The notes under the pieces were generated by a model. That model saw only the letters and a list, made by a program, of their open reading frames with translations, had not been told where the DNA came from and made no database searches. DNA of 64,000 nucleotides, from positions 248,001-312,000 of the forward strand of contig NZ_CBCPJJ010000014.1 in the NCBI RefSeq assembly GCF_965118895.1, read 5' to 3'. This document shows, piece after piece, positions 51,864-59,519 of this stretch. Origin of the DNA: Rahnella inusitata_A. GTDB taxonomy: Bacteria; Pseudomonadota; Gammaproteobacteria; Enterobacterales; Enterobacteriaceae. The position numbers were made by a program, and so were the translations under genes. Numbering within the stretch: position 1 is the first letter of the stretch; each line of letters opens with the position of its first letter.

Positions 51864-52744
51864 TGACGATGCCGCAGACTTTAACGATTGGCGCTGTGCT
51901 GACAGCGGAAGAACTGGCCGAAAGGCTGGCAGATACGGCGACGCAGGCGCTGATCGACGAAGCGCGGCTTAGCCCGAAACCGGGGCTGGTGGACAGCCGG
52001 AGTTCTGGTGCACATCAGGATTTGAATCTGGATCTGATGGTGCGTTCAGCGCACAGCCTGACCCCGACGTTCTATGCGCTGGCGTTACACAGCTGGCAGC
52101 GCCCGGCGGATATCGCCCTGCGTCAGGACATCGGACGTTTAGGCCGTGCAGGTGAGGCGCAGATGATGGCGGAAACTGGCGGCGTCAACACGCACCGGGG
52201 CGCTATCTGGGCGATGGGGTTGCTGGTCAGCGCCGTCGCCATGCAGCCTGAAAGCCTGCTGCCGCAACACATTGCTCGGCGCGCTGCAAAAATCGCTGCG
52301 CTGCCCGACGCATTCAGCCCGAAAAAATTCAGTAAAGGCTCGCACGCGGTGCAGCGTTATCAGGTGCCCGGCGCGCGCGAAGAGGCTCAGGGCGGATTCC
52401 CGCACATTATCGACTGCGCGCTGCCGCAGCTCCATCGCAGCCGTTCACTCGGTGCCAGCGAAAGCGAAGCGCAGGTCGATGCCTTACTGGCGGTCATGAC
52501 CCGGCTTTGCGATACCTGCGTACTGTCACGCGGCGGATTACCGGCGCTGAACGCCATGCATCAGGGCGCGCAGGCGGTGCTCGCTGCCGGCGGGATGAGA
52601 ACGATGGCGGGCAAACAGTTATTACGTCATCTCGAGCACCGCATGCTGGCCGATAACACATCACCCGGCGGTGCCGCCGATTTACTGGCCGCAACCCTGT
52701 TTCTTGACAGCGTCAGCCAGCCGCACACGATACAAATTAACTAA
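51863..52744 (+). CDS. mdcB: Triphosphoribosyl-dephospho-CoA synthase MdcB
   Basis: A 293-residue enzyme that makes the prosthetic-group precursor 2'-(5''-triphosphoribosyl)-3'-dephospho-CoA from ATP and dephospho-CoA. It is the MdcB/CitG family: EARLSPKPGLVDSRSSGAHQDLNL near residue 33, GGVNTHRGAIWAMGLL near 108 and the C-terminal TSPGGAADLLAATLFLD. It overlaps mdcA by one base. Confidence 0.96.
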   Translation: MTMPQTLTIGAVLTAEELAERLADTATQALIDEARLSPKPGLVDSRSSGAHQDLNLDLMVRSAHSLTPTFYALALHSWQRPADIALRQDIGRLGRAGEAQMMAETGGVNTHRGAIWAMGLLVSAVAMQPESLLPQHIARRAAKIAALPDAFSPKKFSKGSHAVQRYQVPGAREEAQGGFPHIIDCALPQLHRSRSLGASESEAQVDALLAVMTRLCDTCVLSRGGLPALNAMHQGAQAVLAAGGMRTMAGKQLLRHLEHRMLADNTSPGGAADLLAATLFLDSVSQPHTIQIN

Positions 52745-52764
52745 CATCAGTAAAAAGAGGTGTT

Positions 52765-53067
52765 ATGGAACGTTTTGAATTTAGTTATCCGGCGGCCCAA
52801 CCGCTGGCAGTTCACGCCCAGGCCGGCGTGGTGGGTTCCGGCGACTTAGAAGCGCTGTATGAACCTCACGCCACGCAGGCGCTGAAGATTTCAGTAACCA
52901 CTTCCGTCGATGGCAGCCACAGTCTGTGGCAGCACTTTTTCGACCGTCTGAGTACCCTGCGCGAATTACCGGCAGGTCGCCTCGACATCCATGATTTTGG
53001 CGCCACACCAGGGGTTGCCCGTCTGCGTATCGAACAGGTTTTTGAGGAGGCTGAACATGCAAACTGA
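52765..53067 (+). CDS. mdcC: Malonate decarboxylase acyl carrier protein, delta subunit
   Basis: A 100-residue acyl carrier protein. The prosthetic group attaches to a serine in GVVGSGDLEALYEP; this is Ser25 here, the position reported for Klebsiella MdcC. AGAGG precedes the ATG, and the gene overlaps mdcD by 11 bases. Confidence 0.96.
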   Translation: MERFEFSYPAAQPLAVHAQAGVVGSGDLEALYEPHATQALKISVTTSVDGSHSLWQHFFDRLSTLRELPAGRLDIHDFGATPGVARLRIEQVFEEAEHAN

Positions 53068-53899
53068 TGCCGATCAGAGCTTTATCGAGCTGAATGCCCG
53101 TCAGCGCGCCCGCAAATTGCTGGACGCCGGGACTTTCCGCGAACTGCTGGGGCCGTTCGATCGCATCATGTCGCCGTGGCTGGAACCGCAGGGCATCGTC
53201 CCGCAGGCCGATGACGGTATGGTCGTCGCCAAAGGCCAGATTAACGGCCAGCCTGCGGTGGTTGTCGCGATTGAAGGCAGCTTCCAGGGGGGCAGCATGG
53301 GCGAAGTGTCCGGAGCCAAAATGGCCGCTGCGCTGGAAATGGCGGCGGAGGATAACCGCAACGGTATCCCGACGCAGGCGGTTCTGCTGCTGGAAACCGG
53401 TGGTGTACGTTTGCAGGAAGCCAATCTGGGGCTGGCGGCCATCGCCGACATTCACGCCGCGATTGTGGATTTACGCCGCTATACGCCGGTGATTGGCGTC
53501 GTGGCCGGAACCGTCGGCTGCTTCGGCGGGATGTCGATTGCCGCCGCGTTGTGCAGCTATCTGATTGTCACCCGCGAAGCGCGCCTCGGCCTGAACGGCC
53601 CGCAGGTGATCGAACAGGAAGCCGGTATCGATGAATACGATTCCCGCGACCGTCCGTTTATCTGGAGCATGACCGGCGGCGAAGTGCGTTATCACAGCGG
53701 TTTTGTTGATGCGCTGGTCAAAGATTCCCTTATTGAAGTGAAAGACAACGTACTGGCCTTCATCAAAAAGGGCGTCCCTGCGACACACCGTTCTGATAAT
53801 TATGATTATTACCTGCCAAAACTGACCGGTTTTGACACCGCGCAGCAGGCCAGCCGTGACGTGACGGAAGCCTTGTTTAACCGGGAGGATCGCGCATGA
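53057..53899 (+). CDS. mdcD: Malonate decarboxylase beta subunit
   Basis: A 280-residue carboxyltransferase-like subunit that, with MdcE, decarboxylates malonyl-S-ACP to acetyl-S-ACP. VAIEGSFQGGSMGEVSGAKM and GVVAGTVGCFGGMSIAAAL form the oxyanion-hole region of the crotonase-like fold. The ATG at 53057 follows GAGGAGG; the 22-codon upstream extension overlaps mdcC out of frame and is rejected. Its end overlaps mdcE (ATGA). Confidence 0.96.
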   Translation: MQTDADQSFIELNARQRARKLLDAGTFRELLGPFDRIMSPWLEPQGIVPQADDGMVVAKGQINGQPAVVVAIEGSFQGGSMGEVSGAKMAAALEMAAEDNRNGIPTQAVLLLETGGVRLQEANLGLAAIADIHAAIVDLRRYTPVIGVVAGTVGCFGGMSIAAALCSYLIVTREARLGLNGPQVIEQEAGIDEYDSRDRPFIWSMTGGEVRYHSGFVDALVKDSLIEVKDNVLAFIKKGVPATHRSDNYDYYLPKLTGFDTAQQASRDVTEALFNREDRA

Positions 53900-54711
53900 G
53901 CACTTTTGATAGCCACACTGTGAGCCGGGGTGATTACTGGTTCGCCGAACTGATCAAAGACGCCACGCCGGTGGCCGGGCTGTGCCCCTCCGTTAAAGCG
54001 GCAGACGGCAAAATTAACGATCAGGCCGTGCGTTTCATCGCCGTGGTGCCGGATAAAAACAATCATTATCCGCGCGCCGCGGGCGGTGAAGTCGGTTTGC
54101 TGGAAGGCTGGACGCTGGCGAAAATCGTCAACGATGTGATTGCCGCCGATGCCAACGCAGCCACCAAGCGCGCTATCGTGGCGGTAATTGATGTGCCAAG
54201 TCAGGCGTATGGACGTCGCGAAGAAGCGTTCGGTATTCATCAGGCGCTGGCCGGTGCCGCAGGGGCTTACGCCAATGCGCGTCTGGCCGGGCATCCGGTT
54301 GTCGGGCTGATTGTCGGCAAAGCGATGTCCGGTGCGTTTCTGGCGCACGGCTATCAGGCCAACAAGCTGATCGCTTTCAAAAATAACGGCGTGATGATCC
54401 ACGCGATGGGGAAAGAATCCGCCGCTCGTATCACATTGCGCTCTGTCGATGCGCTGGAAAAACTGGCGGCGACCATTCCGCCGATGGCCTACGACATTGA
54501 AAACTACGCCACGCTGGGGCTGCTGTCGCAACTGCTCGACATCGCCGATCCCGACAGCGCCACGCCTGACGATATCGCCCGTGTCGAAAACACGGTCTGG
54601 CAAAACATCCAGGACGCACGCAAAGAAGGCGTAAGCCTCAGCAATCGTCTGGGTGCCGAAAACCGCGCCAGCTCGCAGCGCGTTCGCCAGCAGATGCGCC
54701 AGGAATGGTAA
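53896..54711 (+). CDS. mdcE: Malonate decarboxylase gamma subunit
   Basis: A 271-residue partner of MdcD with the same fold. RAIVAVIDVPSQAYGRREEAFGIHQALAGAAGAYANARLAGHPVVGLIVGKAMSGAFLAHG-type sequence, with conserved GKAMSGAFLAHG near residue 142, identifies it. It is translationally coupled to mdcD. A 188-base gap with a small hairpin follows before the transporter gene. Confidence 0.95.
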   Translation: MSTFDSHTVSRGDYWFAELIKDATPVAGLCPSVKAADGKINDQAVRFIAVVPDKNNHYPRAAGGEVGLLEGWTLAKIVNDVIAADANAATKRAIVAVIDVPSQAYGRREEAFGIHQALAGAAGAYANARLAGHPVVGLIVGKAMSGAFLAHGYQANKLIAFKNNGVMIHAMGKESAARITLRSVDALEKLAATIPPMAYDIENYATLGLLSQLLDIADPDSATPDDIARVENTVWQNIQDARKEGVSLSNRLGAENRASSQRVRQQMRQEW

Positions 54712-54899
54712 TTCGTTAACTACTTTCAGTCTCAACCGGTAACGCACCTGCAAACAGCGTGACGCAGCCGCATTGCGGGTTCCGCCCTGATGATTGGTCA
54801 GGGTGCGAGCCTGCTGTTGTCTGCAATTGGACTGTCATACTAAAAAAACCATCGCACCGGCGCTGACTGAGCATTCATTTTTGTCTCAGGAAACTCGCT

Positions 54900-55862
54900 A
54901 TGACTTACGTAATTTTGCACGCGCTTGCCCCTATTTTCGTCATCATGATCCTCGGTTTTTATGCCGGGAAAGCGAAAATGGTGGATAACCAGAATGTCTC
55001 TTTACTGAATATTTTTGTGATGGATTTCGCTTTACCCGCTGCGCTGTTTGCAGCGACCGTACAAACGCCGTGGTCGGGCATTGTCGAACAGTCACCGCTG
55101 ATTCTGGTGCTGGTGCTGGCGATGTGGATAACCTACGCGGCCATCTATTTTATCTGCACCAAAGTGTTTAAGAAGTCTGCACAGGATGCTGCCGTCCTGA
55201 CGCTGACTGTTGCGCTGCCAAACTATGCCGCGCTCGGTCTGCCTATTCTGAGCAGCGTGATGGGTGATGCGCCTTCAACGTCGTTGTCCGTGGCGGTTTC
55301 TATCGCCTGCGGTTCGGTGCTGATGACGCCGTTCTGCCTGCTGATTCTGGAACGTGAAAAAGCACGTCTGAGCGGCGAAAATCAGGGCTCATCACTGGCG
55401 TTGTTGCCGGTGCTGATGTGGCGTTCGGTGAAAAAACCGATCGTCTGGGCACCGCTGCTGGGTGTGATTCTGGCGGCGATTGGCATTAAAATGCCGGAAA
55501 TCTTCCTGGCGTCGATCAAGCCTCTGGGTCTTTCAGCGACCGCTTCTGCGCTGTTCCTGACCGGTGTGATCCTCTCCGCCCGTAAGCTGAAAATTAACGC
55601 TCCGGTGCTGTTATCCTGTGTGGCGAAAAACCTGATCCAGCCGTTTATCGCCTGGGGTCTGGTGCTGGCGTTTGGCCTGAGCGGTCAGGTGGCGGTGACG
55701 GCGATCCTGATGATTGCGCTGTCCGCCGGTTTCTTCGGCATCGTATTCGGTAACCGTTTTGGTGTGCAGTCGCCGGATGCCGAAGCGTCTCTGCTGATAA
55801 GCTCGGTGCTGTGCATTGTGACGCTGCCGCTGTTTATCACGCTGACCGCTTCACTTCACTGA
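54900..55862 (+). CDS. mdcF: Malonate transporter, auxin efflux carrier (AEC) family
   Basis: A 320-residue inner-membrane carrier with about ten hydrophobic segments in two repeats. LPNYAALGLPILSSVMG and the C-terminal GFFGIVFGNRFGVQSPDAEASLLISS are typical of MdcF-type AEC carriers. Its position inside the mdc cluster supports malonate uptake. AGGAAAC precedes the ATG. Confidence 0.92.
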   Translation: MTYVILHALAPIFVIMILGFYAGKAKMVDNQNVSLLNIFVMDFALPAALFAATVQTPWSGIVEQSPLILVLVLAMWITYAAIYFICTKVFKKSAQDAAVLTLTVALPNYAALGLPILSSVMGDAPSTSLSVAVSIACGSVLMTPFCLLILEREKARLSGENQGSSLALLPVLMWRSVKKPIVWAPLLGVILAAIGIKMPEIFLASIKPLGLSATASALFLTGVILSARKLKINAPVLLSCVAKNLIQPFIAWGLVLAFGLSGQVAVTAILMIALSAGFFGIVFGNRFGVQSPDAEASLLISSVLCIVTLPLFITLTASLH

Positions 55863-55881
55863 TAAGAAAGGATCGAAAACG

Positions 55882-56508
55882 ATGTCTCAACCGCGTGCCC
55901 ATGATTTTATCTGGACAGATGACCGCTCTGCGCTCGACAGTAACGATGCTTTACCTGCTTGGGTAAACAGCAGCTGGCGCACCGCGTTGCCGCTGGTAGT
56001 GCGTCGCGATGCGCGTGCTGACGGCGCTGTTCCGGTGGGCATTCGCGGGCTGACACGCATTCAGCGTGCCGCCGCCTGGCTTAGCCCGGCGGCGATCGTG
56101 CGGGTGGTGACGCCGGAATCACTGGTCAGCGACGTCAATGTGCTTCTGCACTCACCGTTTGTATCGCAACAACCGGTGCAGGCGCTGATCACGTTGTGCA
56201 GAATGCAGCTGCCTTTTATATGGGGCGTGACGGGCAGCTGTGCCTATGCGCTGGCCAGTGACCTTCCGGTGATGCATGCCGACAGCGATTTGGATTTGCT
56301 GGTGCGCTGCGACACACCGGTCAGCCGCGCGCAGTTCACCGAATTTTATGACCAGCTTCAGCGGCTCGTGTGTCGCGCCGATGTCCAGATCAATACACCA
56401 CAGGGCGGTTTTGCCCTCAGCGAATGGCTGCGTGGTGGTGACGTGATGCTGAAAACTGACACCGGCCCGTTGCGGGTGCGGGACCCGTGGCAATCGCCGG
56501 CAGGCTGA
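55882..56508 (+). CDS. mdcG: Phosphoribosyl-dephospho-CoA transferase MdcG
   Basis: A 208-residue nucleotidyltransferase that attaches the prosthetic group to the MdcC serine. The catalytic acidic pair sits in MHADSDLDLLVRCD (near residue 135), as in the MdcG/CitX-type enzymes, and WGVTGSCAYALAS precedes it. The gene is 19 bases after mdcF and 24 before mdcH. AAGGA precedes the ATG. Confidence 0.94.
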   Translation: MSQPRAHDFIWTDDRSALDSNDALPAWVNSSWRTALPLVVRRDARADGAVPVGIRGLTRIQRAAAWLSPAAIVRVVTPESLVSDVNVLLHSPFVSQQPVQALITLCRMQLPFIWGVTGSCAYALASDLPVMHADSDLDLLVRCDTPVSRAQFTEFYDQLQRLVCRADVQINTPQGGFALSEWLRGGDVMLKTDTGPLRVRDPWQSPAG

Positions 56509-56532
56509 GGTCTGCCACCAGCAAGGAGCACG

Positions 56533-57468
56533 ATGAAAATCCTCTTTACTTTCCCCGGTCAGGGGCCGCAGGTGCCGCAAATGCTGCACCGTTTACCGGA
56601 CAACGCCCTGACGCATTCCCTGATTGAGCAGGCCAGCCGCGCGCTCGGCGAAGACGTCCTGCTCTTAGACACCGCCGACGCCTTGCGCGATAGCCGTGCG
56701 GTTCAGCTCTGTTTACTCATTGCCGGTGTGGTCTGGGCAAAACAATGTCTGGCCGAGGGTATCGAGGCCGATTTTTGCAGCGGCCTGTCGATCGGTGCGT
56801 TTCCTGCCGCGGTGATCGCCGGTGCGCTCGATTTCTCACAGGCAGTAAAACTGGTCGCGTTGCGCGGCGAACTGATGCAGCAGGCGTATCCGCAGGGGTT
56901 TGGCCTTTCGGCGATCACCGGCCTGCGTCAGCATCAAGTCGAAGCATTAGTGGCGCAGGTCAACACCTCTGAATCACCGGTTTATCTGGCGAATATTAAC
57001 GCCGAAGACCAGCTGGTGATCGCCGGCAGTGACGCCGCGATGCAGCAAGTGATGGCGCTTGCCAAAGTGCAGGGCGCGCAGAAAACCCACCGGCTGGCGG
57101 TCAGCGTGCCATCGCATTGTGCGTTGCTCGATGAACCTGCCGCAAAACTGGTGGATGCATTCAAAGAGGTGACGATTTGCCGCCCGACCTGTGGCTATCT
57201 CAGCGGCACCACCGGACGTGTTTACTGGCAGCCGGAGAAAATCGCCGACGATCTGGCGATGAATATGGCGCGCACCGTGAACTGGCGTGACGCAATGGGC
57301 GCGGCGTATGAGCGCGATGTGCGTCTGGCAATCGAAATGCCCCCCGGCGCGGTGCTCAGCGGCCTCACCCGACGCGCGATGGAACAGGGCGAAGCGCTGT
57401 CCTTATGCCAGTCCGGCATGCAGGTTGCGAGACGTCTCGCAGCGCGGTTACGGGAAAATGAGCGGTAG
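56533..57468 (+). CDS. mdcH: Malonyl-CoA:ACP transacylase MdcH
   Basis: A 311-residue acyltransferase that loads malonyl onto the decarboxylase ACP to start the cycle. It is a FabD-type fold: TFPGQGPQ at the start, the nucleophile serine in CSGLSIGAFPAAV (near residue 91) and the histidine in VSVPSHCALLDEP (near residue 195). AAGGAG precedes the ATG. It is the last gene of the operon. Confidence 0.95.
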   Translation: MKILFTFPGQGPQVPQMLHRLPDNALTHSLIEQASRALGEDVLLLDTADALRDSRAVQLCLLIAGVVWAKQCLAEGIEADFCSGLSIGAFPAAVIAGALDFSQAVKLVALRGELMQQAYPQGFGLSAITGLRQHQVEALVAQVNTSESPVYLANINAEDQLVIAGSDAAMQQVMALAKVQGAQKTHRLAVSVPSHCALLDEPAAKLVDAFKEVTICRPTCGYLSGTTGRVYWQPEKIADDLAMNMARTVNWRDAMGAAYERDVRLAIEMPPGAVLSGLTRRAMEQGEALSLCQSGMQVARRLAARLRENER

Positions 57469-57656
57469 AAATTGTTGTGATAGGTTGGGCATGAACTGAT
57501 GTTTTTGGTGTGTTACGTTTTTCAGTAATACGCTGAATTACAAAAGTAATTTGTATATTTCGCGTTCCTTTTTGTTGGAGTATTGCGCAATATGCTATTG
57601 TCCAATGACTCTTCAATTGCTGATTGAAGGGTTGCCTCTTTACATGAAGGGATATC

Positions 57657-58301
57657 ATGCCAGTTTTAATTCGCGGGGATTCAAAAATGATAGTGCTCGA
57701 CAGATCGTACAGCACAGCTACCCTGGCCCGACGGTTTGAGATCATTGATGAGATACATTTCAACAATGTCGACATGTTGGTCATTTATGATGAAAAAATT
57801 CCGTTTATCGCCATTGCAGAAGCGCAAACCAGAACAGATAACCGTGGCGAAAAGCGACACCACGTGATTGCCACGCTGGAACTTTCCCGCCGGAAAAATG
57901 ATGACGAAATTCTCGACGTACGCGAGTTTTGGGAAGACGAGAAGGCATTTCAAATCGAAGGTGTTGTCGTCAATTCAGGAATGCGAGATTACCGTTTAGC
58001 GACCTTGTTATATGAAACGCTGGTCACTAAAAAAAATCTCACACTGATGAGTGATAATGAGCAATACACCGGCGGACGGGCATTGTGGAAACGGCTTGCG
58101 CAAGACTCTGCCGGATTAGTGGTTTTCGTGCTGGATACTGAGAAAGGCCAATTTTACCCTTACGATGGCACCAGAATGCGGTACGACGGTGTGAGTATTC
58201 CGGAATCTGCCATATGGAGTGATCATCCGGACAAAACGCATTGGCCGGTGGTGTTAATTGCGCAAAACAGCGAGCGCCTTTCAGCGCTTGCGGCTCGCTA
58301 G
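57657..58301 (+). CDS. Unrecognised protein with GNAT-like features, inserted beside mdcH
   Basis: A 214-residue protein that I cannot name. It has no signal or membrane segment. The middle resembles GNAT acetyltransferases of the phage or stress-associated kind: strand-rich IPFIAIAEAQTRT, then VVNSGMRDYRLATLLYETLV, then LTLMSDNEQYTGGRALWKRL, where the 'SD-Q-GGR-LW' phrase is typical. The acetyl-CoA loop RxxGxG/A is not clear. AAGGG lies six bases before the ATG. The gene is more AT-rich than the mdc genes and its last 21 bases overlap the 3' end of the convergent LysR gene. It is not part of known mdc operons, so it is probably a later arrival. Confidence 0.75.
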   Translation: MPVLIRGDSKMIVLDRSYSTATLARRFEIIDEIHFNNVDMLVIYDEKIPFIAIAEAQTRTDNRGEKRHHVIATLELSRRKNDDEILDVREFWEDEKAFQIEGVVVNSGMRDYRLATLLYETLVTKKNLTLMSDNEQYTGGRALWKRLAQDSAGLVVFVLDTEKGQFYPYDGTRMRYDGVSIPESAIWSDHPDKTHWPVVLIAQNSERLSALAAR

Positions 58302-59201
58302 CGCATACATCCGGCTTTCGGCTGCGAGGGCGAGCAGGTTGGGATCGTGCTCGCGGCTGTGCGGGAACACCAGCGCGATGGTCTGGCGCATCTGGTAGGC
58401 TTCGGCCAGCGGCAGTAACCGCACCGTATTTTCATACACTCCCTTCATTCTGCCCGGGATCAGCGTATACCCGACGCCCGCCTGCACCAGACTCAGCATC
58501 GAGAAAATGTCATTTACCCGCGTTACAATATCCGGCTCGAATCCGGCAATCTGAAACGCTTCCTGAAACCCGTGGTAAGTCGCGAATCCTTCGGCCAGTG
58601 AGACAAATTTTTCCTGTTTAAAATCCCGCAAATCCGCCGTGCCCTCGGTTGCCATTTCTGAACTGGCGGGGGCAGCGAGGAAGATATCATCCTGAAAAAG
58701 TGGCAGCTGATCGTAACGCTGAGCGTCGATGCTGGAGTCACTGGTGGAAATCAGGATGGCATCGAGCTGGCCGTCTTCCAGCTTGTGCAGCAAATCATTG
58801 TTCGAGCCCATGACCAGTTCCAGCTCAAGTTCCGGACGGCGCAGTTTAAGCCCCATGATGAGGCGCGGAATGGTTTCCAGCGTCAGGGAATACAGCGTGC
58901 CGAGCTTCAGGCGTTTGTCGCCAAATCCGGCGGCGCGCTGGGTGGCCTGAATGCCGTGCTCCATCTGTTCGATGACCTGCGTGGCGTGTTCAAGCAACGC
59001 TTCGGCGGCAGGCAGTGGCAACAGATTGCGGCCTTTGTGGATGAACAGCGGACAGCGCAAACCTTCTTCCAGAGAATGTAGCGCGCGATGCACGCTGACG
59101 CTGCTCAGCCCGAGCTGCTCGGCGGCGCGGCTGATATTCTGTTTTTCCATATAGGCGAGGAAAATTTCGAGTTTGCGGAAAGTGATTTCACTGTCGATCA
59201 T
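58281..59201 (-). CDS. mdcR: LysR-type regulator of malonate use, MdcR-like
   Basis: A 306-residue LysR activator. The winged helix-turn-helix (about 8-66) contains QNISRAAEQLGLSSVSVHRALHSLEE, and the effector domain spans about 92-300. Its position next to the mdc genes supports control of malonate decarboxylase, with malonate as likely ligand. It lies at the 3' end of the cluster and points back towards it rather than standing divergent at the mdcA promoter. Gene identity is from context plus family; another LysR role is possible. Confidence 0.85.
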   Translation of the reverse strand: MIDSEITFRKLEIFLAYMEKQNISRAAEQLGLSSVSVHRALHSLEEGLRCPLFIHKGRNLLPLPAAEALLEHATQVIEQMEHGIQATQRAAGFGDKRLKLGTLYSLTLETIPRLIMGLKLRRPELELELVMGSNNDLLHKLEDGQLDAILISTSDSSIDAQRYDQLPLFQDDIFLAAPASSEMATEGTADLRDFKQEKFVSLAEGFATYHGFQEAFQIAGFEPDIVTRVNDIFSMLSLVQAGVGYTLIPGRMKGVYENTVRLLPLAEAYQMRQTIALVFPHSREHDPNLLALAAESRMYALASRKR

Positions 59202-59271
59202 ACGGGTTCCTGCGGCGCGTTTGCGGCCTGAGGATAATAGCCGCAGTGCGGCTATTGAGAAAGGATTCGAA

Positions 59272-59511
59272 TCAATGCGAAATGAGCTGATAGCTGACCG
59301 TCAGGCATTTTTTACCTTCGGCGCAGCTTTTGCAGCCGCCGGAGAGGCAGCTGTCGTCGGCTTCTATGGCCTCGGCTTTACGCATGGCGACCAGCCTTTC
59401 AAGCATCGCCTGCACCAGCGGCTGCGGGATATTGAGCTGGAGACTGAGCTGGCGGGCATCCGCCCGGCCAGCCAGTGCGAGACTGTCGCGTACCTCAATC
59501 AGACTGGCCAT
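59272..59511 (-). CDS. feoC: Ferrous iron transport regulator FeoC
   Basis: A 79-residue winged-helix protein. Four cysteines in CLSGGCKSCAEGKKC near the C-terminus match the oxygen-sensitive Fe-S motif of FeoC, which protects or modulates FeoB. The ATG at 59511 is spaced correctly from AGGAG; the ATG one codon earlier is too close. It lies eight bases after feoB. Confidence 0.93.
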   Translation of the reverse strand: MASLIEVRDSLALAGRADARQLSLQLNIPQPLVQAMLERLVAMRKAEAIEADDSCLSGGCKSCAEGKKCLTVSYQLISH

Positions 59512-59519
59512 CATGTCTC

